Shown: positions 1-7,455, counted from the stretch's first letter. The stretch: DNA of 10,070 nucleotides from JALJPB01 sp034111045 (GCA_034111045.1 JAWUYA010000053.1:1-10070), one strand, 5' to 3'. Notes: generated by a model from the letters alone, not told the origin. Program-made: numbers and translations.

Positions 1-307
1 AAAATATTGTGTGTCGGCAAATCAATAGCCTTAACCAAGAGCTCACTTAAATTTCATGAGTGTATTTACTCGTTTAAATTTTCTAGGGTGATTTAAGAAA
101 CTCATAAGAAAATGTTTATATACTAACCATCATTTACTCACGGTAATAATCGCGATATGGTCGCTTACTCGATGTTATGGAACATAAAAGAAATCTCGAA
201 ATTTACTGCTACACAAGACTATTAAATGTATAATCTATTGTAGTATTGTATACCATTGATGTAGTTCACTTGCTTACACGGAGGGATAGGCAATTAGAGG
301 TGAAAGC
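1..307. other. Non-coding left flank
   Basis: I see no gene here: stops are frequent in all frames, and no protein end from a gene outside the window can be recognised. The stretch is very AT-rich. A perfect TATAAT lies at 229-234, but no good -35 box sits 16-18 bases upstream, so a promoter can only be suspected. The region ends with a purine-rich ribosome-binding sequence (GAGGTG, about 297-302) that serves the tiny ORF at 308. Confidence 0.5.
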
Positions 308-438
308 ATGAAAATAGGCGCTGCATTAAACCAGCGGAATATTTTGGTCTTTTAACCCTTATACCTGAAGAGAAGTATTTCCTTCAGCAACCAATGTTAC
401 TGATTACTGCTAATGGCGTTAAAAAATTAAAGCCATGA
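308..438 (+). pseudogene. Possible frameshifted small gene or leader ORF, unrecognised
   Basis: An ATG at 308 follows a good Shine-Dalgarno sequence (GAGGTG, about six bases upstream) and opens 15 codons, MKIGAALNQRNILVF, before TAA at 353-355. A second frame is open across that stop and runs on with protein-like sequence (LIPEEKYFLQQP, then ITANGVKKLK) to TGA at 436-438. One base change in the run of T near 350 would join the two into a protein of about 43 residues. I do not recognise the family. It may instead be a short leader peptide upstream of the cyclase gene, or chance. The strong ribosome site is the best evidence that something is or was translated here. The cyclase ATG is 130 bases further on. 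Confidence 0.3.
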
Positions 439-568
439 CAAGTCTACAACATGATTGTTTAGGTATAACTTTATAAGCAACTTAAAAACACCTGTTAACT
501 CGCCTATTTTTTTGAGTTTAAGGTGCAAACTAAGAATAACAACTAATAATAAAAAGAGAAAAACTCTT

Positions 569-1756
569 ATGAATGCAGTATCCACATCCGCAGATGATGA
601 AATAAATATATCCAACCCCAAGCGCAACATGACGATTACCTATGTGTTGTCCTTATCGGTTATCGCTTGCTTGTCGATAATAGTCCATCTTATGCTTGAT
701 CGCATTATCGCTGAACAAAACGATACCGCTACAGAGGTCAATATTAGCGGCCAACAACGTATGCTGTCTCAGCGGATAAGTTTACTTACTCTTGAATATT
801 TAAACACTGGTGCAGAAGAATTCAAAGTTGAGTCGATCGAAACCTTAAATAAGATGCGGAGTAATCATCAATTTTTACTGAAAAAACACCTTGCGTCCTT
901 AAAAAATAATCAAGTCTCGCCCATGTCTGAAGCCATGCAAAACTTGTACTTCAAGCTACCACACAATGTTGATTACAAAATAAAACAGTTCACGGCACTG
1001 ATCAATGAGTCGCTCAAACTCAATGTTGATATTAATCAAATTCAAGACAAACGTTTCTGGCGACTAGCTAAAACGTCTTTATTGCAGAGTTTAAATACCG
1101 TGGTGGACCAATATGAAAGTGAAAGCTTATTCAAAGTCAATGAGCTTCGCTCGGCACAGCAAGTTGTCTTTGTGATTATTCTTCTGACTATTTTAATTGA
1201 AGCGCTTTTCATTTTTCGCCCCATGGTGGATAAGGTTGCACGCTATGCCGAACGTTTACAAAAAGAAGCGAATTTTGATCATTTAACCGGTTTACTTAAT
1301 CGCCGAGCTTTTGCTATGTTGGCAGGAAAATCGGTGGCCAACTGCCGACGTTATAAAGAACCCCTGAGTTTGCTGACCTTCGATATCGATCATTTTAAAT
1401 TAATTAATGATACTTACGGACATGACATAGGTGACAAAGCTCTTCAGCATATCAGCCAAATAATTAAAAACAGTGTGCGTGAATCTGATGCGGTGGCTCG
1501 ATTTGGTGGCGAAGAGTTTGTGGTGTTACTGCCAAAAACAAATGAAGCTAACGCACAGTTATTAGCTGAAAAAGTAAGAAATAAAATTGAAACTGGGCCA
1601 TTAACACTAGAACAAACAGTCATAAACATGACCGCCAGTTGCGGCGTTAGCGAGTTTTACTCAAGTGAAACCAATGTAGGGGAAACGTTAAAAAGAGCCG
1701 ACGAAGGTCTTTATAAAGCAAAAAGTCAAGGACGTAATCGGGTTTGCCATGGTTAA
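569..1756 (+). CDS. Membrane diguanylate cyclase with PilJ-like sensor domain
   Basis: Makes the second messenger c-di-GMP from two GTP at the inner membrane. Counting from ATG 569 (395 aa), a membrane helix spans about residues 22-43. A helical periplasmic sensor follows, starting with GQQRMLSQRI (61-70), the hallmark of the PilJ/NarX-like N-terminal domain. A second helix spans about 197-215, and a GGDEF domain covers about 234-395. That domain shows DHLTGLLNRR (237-246), FDIDHFKLIND (271-281) and an active-site GGEEF (313-317). RESD (304-307) lies exactly five residues before GGEEF, so the inhibitory I-site is intact and feedback by product is expected. The frame is open back to a TTG at 455, but ATG 569 is preferred: it follows the purine-rich AAGAGAA and leaves a normal short cytoplasmic N-terminus, while the 38 upstream residues look unlike a domain. 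The ligand is unknown. No partner gene is adjacent, and the neighbouring chemoreceptors are separate units. Confidence 0.93.
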   Translation: MNAVSTSADDEINISNPKRNMTITYVLSLSVIACLSIIVHLMLDRIIAEQNDTATEVNISGQQRMLSQRISLLTLEYLNTGAEEFKVESIETLNKMRSNHQFLLKKHLASLKNNQVSPMSEAMQNLYFKLPHNVDYKIKQFTALINESLKLNVDINQIQDKRFWRLAKTSLLQSLNTVVDQYESESLFKVNELRSAQQVVFVIILLTILIEALFIFRPMVDKVARYAERLQKEANFDHLTGLLNRRAFAMLAGKSVANCRRYKEPLSLLTFDIDHFKLINDTYGHDIGDKALQHISQIIKNSVRESDAVARFGGEEFVVLLPKTNEANAQLLAEKVRNKIETGPLTLEQTVINMTASCGVSEFYSSETNVGETLKRADEGLYKAKSQGRNRVCHG

Positions 1757-2553
1757 GGCGTATATAACGGTTATTATACAGCTAAGTAGCCCCAAAACTC
1801 AGTGTTTAGTAGGCGTTTAAGCCAACTCGTAGGGTGTTTGTCAGTACCGTAATACAAGGAGTTAAAGAAGATAAGCTAGTTGTATTTACTGTCTTTAGCG
1901 CTGTCGAAGGTAAATATTATTGAAGCTCATATTGTTAAATTAATAATATATAGAAATCGGTTAAAGAAGGCGCTGAAATATGTTTTTTTTAATGGGCTCG
2001 CAAAGCCAGTAACCTATTCATTAACCTAGTCATTGACTGCTCTTTGTTGATAATTCTCGCTTTTAAAGTGTGTTGTAAATGTAGAATTACCAAACCAACT
2101 CGAATACCTGATCAGTCATCGTTTTAGTCGATACCATATTAGCTGTTTCATTAAGTACAGCCTGAGAATTAAATCGTCCATTGACCAATTTTTCACCTTG
2201 TCGATGTCAATATGTATGACTAAACATAAGTGATTATACCTGGCGGTATGTGCAACAATATTAATAGTAATTACTTGATATAAATAAAATTTATTTTTAC
2301 TCCACTCCATGTGCCCTCTGTTAAAAACTAACGCCAGTGTCATTATCAATACCATACAAAAATCCCGTCCTTAGTCTACGACTGCCAATATGATAATACG
2401 GGTATATAACTCAACTGTATATTTTTTAAGCATAGTTTGGGTATAGCAGTCACCAGACTGAATAACGATAAATCAAGCCTAGTTTATTTAAAACTATATC
2501 TACACGTTATTGTAGACGGCAGATTAAAATATAAAGCACTTATTGGCGCGTGG
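1757..2553. other. Long spacer with no clear gene
   Basis: Nearly 800 bases after the cyclase gene show no convincing gene. Just past its stop, 1760-1779 can fold as an imperfect hairpin (GTATATAA / TTATTATAC with a one-base bulge), but no T run follows, so it is only a doubtful terminator. A stretch at 1834-1923 reads as about 29 codons of plausible protein on + and ends in TGA. The region 1989-2355 may hold a decayed minus-strand frame and is listed separately. From about 2356 to 2553 I see nothing but AT-rich sequence. Confidence 0.5.
1989..2355 (-). pseudogene. Possible decayed minus-strand gene, unrecognised
   Basis: A 79-codon minus-strand frame with an ATG at 2355 runs to a stop at 2116. 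Immediately downstream, in another minus frame, a second open run (2111 to 1989, about 40 codons) includes the protein-like MTRLMNRLLALRAH before a TAA. Two contiguous open runs on one strand, offset by a frame, are what a frameshifted remnant would give. No ribosome site stands out before the ATG, and I recognise no family. The composition is AT-rich like the rest of the spacer, so chance ORFs are a serious alternative. Confidence 0.2.
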
Positions 2554-2627
2554 CATTAAGCATTAAGCATTAGGTATTAGGTATTAGGTATTAGGTATTA
2601 GGTATTAGGTATTAAGTATTAAGTATT
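2554..2627. repeat. Heptanucleotide tandem repeat, about ten units
   Basis: Ten consecutive 7-bp units fill 2554-2623, and a partial copy follows. Two read CATTAAG, one CATTAGG, five TATTAGG and two TATTAAG. Variant units sit at both ends and a homogeneous core lies in the middle, as expected if slippage or unequal exchange keeps the centre uniform while the edges drift. The array ends about 300 bp before the chemoreceptor start at 2926 and lies outside any gene. Because units are 7 bp, gain or loss would shift the helical phase of anything upstream relative to the gene. Confidence 0.95.
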
Positions 2628-2925
2628 TATTAGTAAGTATACTTTATAATGTTTAACTTATATTTGACTCTAGTGTAACATCTGTTGACTTTTTATTGTT
2701 TTTAAATTAACTTTGGGTTTACATCGACAAAAAGATAATACTAAGCGTAAGAAAGCGTAAGAAAACTATTGAATTGATAAGAATAATAGGTAAAGGGCTT
2801 CAAATGACTATTTGCAACCATCATTTATTACTGCGCTCTCGGTCTTTGATCATGTAAGGGCTGTGTTTGCAGTAACAGCTGCAGTGAGTACATAAAAAAG
2901 TTAATTATAAAAAAGGAAGTATAGC
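2628..2925. other. Upstream region of the dCache chemoreceptor gene
   Basis: No gene is visible here. Two TTGACT hexamers occur at 2664-2669 and 2685-2690, exactly 21 bp or two helical turns apart. Either could be a -35 box, but no good -10 box sits at the right distance (2708-2713 reads TAACTT). A perfect 10-bp direct duplication, AGCGTAAGAA, occupies 2744-2753 and 2754-2763. I searched for a flagellar sigma-28 pattern, common before chemoreceptor genes, and found none. Confidence 0.45.
2914..2919 (+). promoter_or_regulatory. Ribosome-binding site fixing the GTG start at 2926
   Basis: AGGAAG lies six bases before the GTG at 2926. It supports that non-ATG start, which also gives a normal chemoreceptor N-terminus: a few charged residues and then a membrane helix. 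Confidence 0.8.
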
Positions 2926-4905
2926 GTGCAATTAAAAGGTAAGTTATTAGTTACATTTTTAGGGCTTGCATTAGCGCCTACGTTACTCGTTGGATTTATT
3001 GCCAGTTACATCTCAAGTTCATCTATTGAACAACAAGTTTTTTCTCAACTTGTTTCTATAAGAGAAATTAAAAAGTCTCAAATTGAAGGCTATTTTGTTG
3101 AGCGTAAAAGTGATATTGAAGTAATCAGTAGGACCATTGAAAAGCTGCTTGATTTTAGCTCATCCGAGGCTTTAAATGCGTCGGCTGATGACAGTCATCA
3201 ATATTTCGAAAAATTTATTCAGGCTTATGGCTATTATGATTTTTTCTTGATTAATCAGTCAGGAGAAATCTTTTATACCGTAACTAAAGAAGCTGATTAT
3301 CAAACTAATTTAATTTCAGGGCAATACAATAATTCTGGCTTGGCTCAATTATTCAAACAAGTCATAAACACTGGTACTTATGGGATGGCTGACTTTAGCC
3401 GTTATGCGCCAAGTAATAATGAACCGGCAAGCTTTATCGCATTACCTCTGACAATAAATGGTGAGTCGTTTGTTGTGGCGCTGCAATTATCGATAGAAAA
3501 AATAAATAAAGTGATGCAGCAACGTGAGGGAATGGGAGAAACAGGTGAAAGTTATTTAATTGGTAGTGACTTGTTGATGCGCTCAGACTCTTATCTAGAC
3601 CCTATTGGACACTCTGTTATCGCCTCGTTTGCCGGAACAGTCAAAAATAATGGCGTTGATACCAAAGGCGCTAATTTGGCCATTAAAGGCAAGGCTGGGG
3701 AAGAGATTATTATAGACTACAATGGTAACCCGGTTTTATCTGCTTATACGCCGATTGATATCAATGGTATTCGTTGGGCCTTATTGTCTGAAATTGATGT
3801 AGCAGAAGCTTTTGAGCCCATTGACACCCTGCATTTTAATATTATCATTGTAGTGCTACTTTTTTTCGTGGTTATCATCACTGTGGCATTAGCTATAACC
3901 AAGTCTATTATCACCCCTTTAGGTGGGGAGCCAGGAGAAATGAAAAGCATATCAGAAGATATTGCTAGTGGTAACCTTACTGTTGTTTTCGAAGAAGGAC
4001 GAGACTCGCATAGCGTTTATGGCGCAATGAAAACAATGGCAAGCAATCTATTAGGTATGGTAAGCGAGATTGTTGATAACTGTAATAGCTTGGCTAGCTC
4101 AGCAGAAGAAACCAGCGCGTTGAGTTTGCAATCGTCAACGAGTTTATCGCAGCAACAATCAAATATTGAACAAGTTGCAACCGCGGTAGAAGAAATGTCA
4201 ACCAGTATTAATGAGGTGGCAAATAATGCAAACAATGCCGCAACTTCAGCACAATCTGCCCAACAATCATCGAGTGAGGCCAATGATAAAGTAACACAAA
4301 CGATTAATGATTTAGGACTATTAGATAAAGAGATGAGTCGTGCCAGTGCAGTCATTAAAAAGCTAGAAACTGACTCTCATCAAATAGGCTCTGTTTTAGA
4401 GGTTATTCGTGGTATTGCAGACCAAACTAATTTATTAGCGCTTAATGCCGCAATTGAAGCAGCAAGAGCTGGAGATCATGGTAGAGGTTTTGCTGTTGTC
4501 GCTGATGAAGTAAGAAAGCTGGCGTCAAAAACGCAAGAGTCAACAAAAAACATCGAAGAAATGATTAGTCGTTTACAAAGTGCTTCCCATGATGCGGTAA
4601 CTGTGATGACCGACAGTCGAGAGGTATGCGATCAAACTTTATCAAATGCGCAAGTCACAGCGAGGATGATTCATACAATGTATAACGAGATGGATACTAT
4701 TACTCAAATGACCGAATTAATTGCTACCGCGGTAGCAGAGCAGTCTTGTGTGGCGACTGAAGTCAGCCAAAACATTACCGCAATTAATGATGTTGCCTAT
4801 GAAAACTCTTCAGCAGCATCACAAGTATCAATAGCAGGACAAGACATCAGTGTTATTGCTTCAACATTAAGCTTACTTACACAACAATTTAAAACAGGTA
4901 AATAA
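2926..4905 (+). CDS. Methyl-accepting chemotaxis protein with dCache-like sensor
   Basis: An inner-membrane chemoreceptor of 659 aa that would control CheA through CheW and so bias flagellar rotation. A membrane helix lies at about residues 7-29. A periplasmic sensor of about 270 residues follows, with features common in dCache_1 receptors: YDFFLINQSGEIFYTV at 104-119, and GESYLIGSDLLMRSDS at 207-222. The second helix is at about 304-324 and HAMP at about 325-379. The signalling domain carries a methylation-type segment SSAEETSALS (391-400) and the conserved hairpin tip around IADQTNLLALNAAIEAARAG (497-516), continuing through GRGFAVVADEVRKLAS. The C-terminus is QQFKTGK, with no NWETF-like tether for CheR/CheB. 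Start is GTG with AGGAAG six bases upstream. The gene stands alone after a spacer of about 1.17 kb. The ligand cannot be read from the sequence; dCache receptors often bind amino acids or other small molecules. Confidence 0.95.
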   Translation: MQLKGKLLVTFLGLALAPTLLVGFIASYISSSSIEQQVFSQLVSIREIKKSQIEGYFVERKSDIEVISRTIEKLLDFSSSEALNASADDSHQYFEKFIQAYGYYDFFLINQSGEIFYTVTKEADYQTNLISGQYNNSGLAQLFKQVINTGTYGMADFSRYAPSNNEPASFIALPLTINGESFVVALQLSIEKINKVMQQREGMGETGESYLIGSDLLMRSDSYLDPIGHSVIASFAGTVKNNGVDTKGANLAIKGKAGEEIIIDYNGNPVLSAYTPIDINGIRWALLSEIDVAEAFEPIDTLHFNIIIVVLLFFVVIITVALAITKSIITPLGGEPGEMKSISEDIASGNLTVVFEEGRDSHSVYGAMKTMASNLLGMVSEIVDNCNSLASSAEETSALSLQSSTSLSQQQSNIEQVATAVEEMSTSINEVANNANNAATSAQSAQQSSSEANDKVTQTINDLGLLDKEMSRASAVIKKLETDSHQIGSVLEVIRGIADQTNLLALNAAIEAARAGDHGRGFAVVADEVRKLASKTQESTKNIEEMISRLQSASHDAVTVMTDSREVCDQTLSNAQVTARMIHTMYNEMDTITQMTELIATAVAEQSCVATEVSQNITAINDVAYENSSAASQVSIAGQDISVIASTLSLLTQQFKTGK

Positions 4906-4913
4906 AAAATAAT

Positions 4914-5269
4914 ATGAGAAATATTATCTACCTAGCTATTATCTACCTAACTATTATTGCCTTTTATCGCTCAAGCTGAGGCTGTTTATGGGATTTCGGC
5001 CAATGCTTGTGTCCCCGTAATTATATTATGGCGATATGCTTTATGAACTCGATGTTTATGGTGATTATTGAAGTCAATGGAAAGAATTAAGCTGTGATCT
5101 TGGCCTTATCCATTATGCGTATCCTGACAGTACTAAGGTTTACCTTATTGACTAGGAAGACCGTTTTAAGATGGCCTATAGTTTAGGTGATATTGAGCGA
5201 TTTCAAAGAATAAATGAGGTCAGTTTTGTTACCGACTGTCTTAACGTTATAGTCAGACAGTCATTATGA
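4914..5269 (+). pseudogene. Decayed gene for a small secreted protein
   Basis: Starting at ATG 4914, a hydrophobic signal-like stretch (MRNIIYLAIIYLTIIAF) is read. A one-base shift in the T run at 4962-4965 then carries it into IAQAEAVYGISANACVPV, which supplies a fitting signal-peptidase site (AQA-EA). A second shift near 5018-5027 leads into YGDMLYELDVYGDY. From there one frame continues to 5269, interrupted only by TGA at 5069 and TAG at 5153, reading SQWKELSCDLGLIHYAYP and then EDRFKMAYSLGDIERFQRIN. Two stops in about 83 codons is few for such AT-rich DNA, and the pieces join into a sensible exported protein of about 115 residues. I do not recognise the family. Two frameshifts plus two nonsense codons suggest old loss of function. 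It begins nine bases after the chemoreceptor stop. Confidence 0.55.
4922..4957 (+). repeat. 15-bp tandem duplication in the signal-peptide region of the pseudogene
   Basis: TATTATCTACCTAGC (4922-4936) is followed directly by TATTATCTACCTAAC (4937-4951), one base different, and then by a partial third copy TATTAT. In the pseudogene's first frame the unit is five codons, so it repeats IIYLA as IIYLT. The length keeps the frame, and the copies fall in the hydrophobic core of the putative signal peptide. Confidence 0.9.
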
Positions 5270-5441
5270 TAAGTTTCTTATTTGGTTATTATGGTGGTCC
5301 GTTCAATTATTGAAAATCAGCTGTTTTTGTTGGCTGTCTTCGTATAGAATCTTGGAGGTATTTGTTAGGTATCAACTATGGTCAAATTATTTAAATTTAA
5401 CTAGCCACACCTTATTTCTCCTCTCTAAAACGAAACAAAAA
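5270..5441. other. Spacer before the MYG1-family gene, with candidate promoter
   Basis: This is a non-coding gap. A possible sigma-70 promoter is TTGTTA (5362-5367), a 17-bp spacer and AATTAT (5385-5390), about 50 bp before the ATG at 5442. Both hexamers match the consensus at four of six positions, so it is only a candidate. The frame of the downstream gene stays open back to a TTG at 5310, but the extra residues look random and no ribosome site supports them. Confidence 0.3.
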
Positions 5442-6308
5442 ATGAACGATAAAACTATAGCAACTCATAACGGTAATTTTCATGCAGATGATGTTTTCAG
5501 TATCGCTGCCCTTAAGATCATTTTCCCTGCTTTTAAACTGATACGTACCCGTGATTTAGCGCTTATCGGTCAGGCCGATATTGCGATTGATGTTGGTGGT
5601 GAATATGATCCCGATGCGGGCCGCTTTGATCATCATCAACGTGGAGGGGCAGGTGAGCGTGAAAATGGTATTCCTTATTCCTCATTTGGTTTGATTTGGA
5701 AAAAATATGGTTTATCAATATGCCAGGGTAACCAAGAGGTAGCCAATGCGGTTGATGCGGGTTTAGTCTCATCAATTGATGCTATCGATTGTGGTTATGT
5801 TGAAGGTATTTATAACGGTATTAGTCTTAGTCAAACTATTTCAATGTTTAATCCAACATGGCAAGAAGATAGTCACTTTGATCACTGTTTTGATGAAGCC
5901 GTCGGCTTTGCATCAAGAGTGTTAACACGATTTATTGCATCAGCTAACGGGGGGATCAATGCGAAAGATATTGTCGCTAAAGCGATTGATAATGCAGAAG
6001 ACCCAAGAGTGATTGTTTTAGAAAAATATACCCCGTGGAAAACAACTGTTCACGCGTTATCGCCAGAGGCTTTATTTATTATTTACCCATCGCCTTCTGG
6101 CCAATGGAGAATTCAAGCCGTACCTGTGGAGCTAGGCTCATTCGAAGACAAAAAATCGCTGCCCAAACAATGGGCAGGTTTATCTGATAATGCGCTTAAA
6201 GAGGTAACCGGTATTGATGATGCCATGTTTTGCCATAATGGTTTATTTATTGCCGGTGCAGAGTCACTGAAAAGCACTCTGAAAATGGCAGCCATTGCCC
6301 TTCAATAG
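5442..6308 (+). CDS. MYG1-family (UPF0160) putative metal-dependent hydrolase
   Basis: A 288-aa protein of the MYG1/UPF0160 family. Eukaryotic MYG1 is known as a 3'-5' RNA exonuclease; the role of bacterial members is not established, so nuclease or phosphoesterase activity is inferred from the family. The N-terminus has the signature HNGNFHADD (9-17), then AIDVGGEYDPDAGRFDHHQ (48-66), whose DHH and upstream His/Asp residues resemble the metal ligands of DHH phosphoesterases, then SSFGLIWKKYG (80-90). The C-terminal half holds PWKTTVHAL (198-206) and a run through WRIQAVPVE (222-230), and the protein ends normally, so it is full length. ATG 5442 is chosen because the HNG motif then falls at residue 9, as is usual; the ribosome site is weak (only A-rich sequence). 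It is cytoplasmic by lack of a signal peptide. It has no obvious functional tie to its neighbours. Confidence 0.9.
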   Translation: MNDKTIATHNGNFHADDVFSIAALKIIFPAFKLIRTRDLALIGQADIAIDVGGEYDPDAGRFDHHQRGGAGERENGIPYSSFGLIWKKYGLSICQGNQEVANAVDAGLVSSIDAIDCGYVEGIYNGISLSQTISMFNPTWQEDSHFDHCFDEAVGFASRVLTRFIASANGGINAKDIVAKAIDNAEDPRVIVLEKYTPWKTTVHALSPEALFIIYPSPSGQWRIQAVPVELGSFEDKKSLPKQWAGLSDNALKEVTGIDDAMFCHNGLFIAGAESLKSTLKMAAIALQ

Positions 6309-6415
6309 CAATAAAAATGCGATTAAAACAAATGAAAATCATTGCAATTAAGCTGGGGGTTTTTACACTACGCTTGATAAATTTAAGTTTTTTATATCGT
6401 TAAGCTCTAGAGTTA

Positions 6416-7237
6416 CTACATTGTTTCTAACCGCAAACTAACCGCATGATAAGCATCAATGATATGTTGAACGTCCTTGGTGTTTCCTTGCTGCATGCGT
6501 TTAAAATGCTTCAGCGTTTTATGCAAATACTTTTGAGCTGTTGCGGCTTGTTTACTTGACTCTGATAGCCAAATTTTGTCACCAACGGGATTGATTTTCA
6601 TCTCCTGGTTACTTGTCGATGAAACGAGCATCATTTCATAGAAACGTTGGTTATCTTCCACTAATACTTCGTCTTTAATACTAAAGTCTAATGCGATTAA
6701 TTTTTGACGTAATGAAAATTGATGGTGAACGGGACACAGTAAAAAATCAATAGTTAAGCTTTGGTGCCGCTGATAAATTGAATCAATAAATTGGATCATC
6801 AAATCACCGCCAACTCCGGCAATGATAATGAGGTGTTTGCCTTCATATTGTTCTAAAGGTAACTTTGCGACGTCGAGACAGTGAGTTTTCCAACTTGAAC
6901 TTAAGTGAAAACGATTAAGCTTGCTTTCTAGTTCAGCCATTAACTCAGGCACGATATCAATAAAATGAATATTTTTGGCGGCCGGTCGAGACAATAAAGC
7001 GACGCCAAGCAAACCGTGATCACAACAGCAATCCCAAATGTTGGTGTACTCTAATGTCACCATCTGTTCAAGGTGTTTTAATCTTTTACTGAGTTTCAAG
7101 GGGGCGCCGGTTAGACAGCGAACAAGGTTGGTATTGTATAGTGAAAGACTTAAGTCATACAAGCCATATAAGTCATTGAGTAAGGCTAACAGCGCTTTGC
7201 GCTTATTAGTTGCAGAGACATTCTTCTTATTTTGCAT
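6416..7237 (-). CDS. TrmK-like tRNA (adenine-N1)-methyltransferase family protein
   Basis: A SAM-dependent methyltransferase resembling TrmK (COG2384), which in Gram-positives methylates N1 of A22 in tRNA. The 273-aa frame shows LSKRLKHLEQMV (49-60), the usual TrmK opening, then the SAM-binding region DCCCDHGLLG (69-78), an acidic loop FIDIVPELM (92-100) and IIIAGVGGDLM (137-147), which matches the family's AGMGG motif. CPVHHQFSLRQKL (168-180) and RFYEMMLVS (198-206) follow. The last 60 residues are helical and charged. The ATG at 7237 has AAGG only two bases upstream, which is rather close. A TTG at 7099-7097 would start the protein at MKLSKRLKHL, the canonical family N-terminus and about 227 aa, but has no ribosome site. 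The true start is therefore open. It lies about 220 bp downstream of the minus-strand chemoreceptor. The exact tRNA target in this organism is inferred only. Confidence 0.82.
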   Translation of the reverse strand: MQNKKNVSATNKRKALLALLNDLYGLYDLSLSLYNTNLVRCLTGAPLKLSKRLKHLEQMVTLEYTNIWDCCCDHGLLGVALLSRPAAKNIHFIDIVPELMAELESKLNRFHLSSSWKTHCLDVAKLPLEQYEGKHLIIIAGVGGDLMIQFIDSIYQRHQSLTIDFLLCPVHHQFSLRQKLIALDFSIKDEVLVEDNQRFYEMMLVSSTSNQEMKINPVGDKIWLSESSKQAATAQKYLHKTLKHFKRMQQGNTKDVQHIIDAYHAVSLRLETM

Positions 7238-7401
7238 TACCTTAATGCATTTTATTGATAGCGTTATAGCTATTCATCTTCTGGTATTATTGCTTGTTAA
7301 TATTTGTTAATGAAACTGTCGCGTTATACAGGGGCTATGACTTTAGTACTTGCTTATTTGGTTGGTATTGATAAAAGGTATTATTTATTGTATTCGAAGA
7401 G

Positions 7402-7430
7402 TATTGCCAAGCGACATTAACTTGACAATA
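7402..7430 (-). terminator. Hairpin downstream of the minus-strand chemoreceptor gene
   Basis: TATTGCCAAG (7402-7411) and CTTGACAATA (7421-7430) form a 10-bp stem around a 9-base loop. Read as minus-strand RNA every position pairs, one as G-U, whereas on the plus strand the same position is a C-A mismatch. This favours a function in the minus transcript. It starts 25 bases after the chemoreceptor stop, a good place for a terminator, but no U run follows, so it could instead be a processing or stability hairpin between this gene and the TrmK-like gene. Confidence 0.4.
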
Positions 7431-7455
7431 GCCTTTCGATAAAACTTGTTAAGGG

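Noticed and set aside
365..387. Short hairpin CTGAAG / CTTCAG as a terminator or attenuator
   Set aside because: Only six pairs with an 11-base loop and no T run; it overlaps the possible frameshifted ORF.
1042..1629. Minus-strand frames inside the diguanylate cyclase gene
   Set aside because: Antisense shadows of a clear coding region with conserved motifs on the plus strand.
3744..4355. Minus-strand frames inside the first chemoreceptor, one of 112 codons
   Set aside because: Shadows of the chemoreceptor; the alanine- and serine-rich composition comes from reading its helical repeats in antisense.
5310..5441. Upstream extension of the MYG1 frame from a TTG at 5310
   Set aside because: No ribosome site, residues look random, and the family signature falls at its usual position when the ATG at 5442 is used.
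6309..6415. Search for a terminator between the convergent MYG1 and TrmK-like genes
   Set aside because: Only weak, long-looped pairings (for example GCAAT with ATTGC) were found; none good enough to list.
7310..7420. Plus-strand 36-codon ORF (MKLSRYTGAMTLVLAYLVG...) between the two minus-strand genes
   Set aside because: No ribosome site, lies opposite the minus-strand leader and overlaps the hairpin; probably chance.
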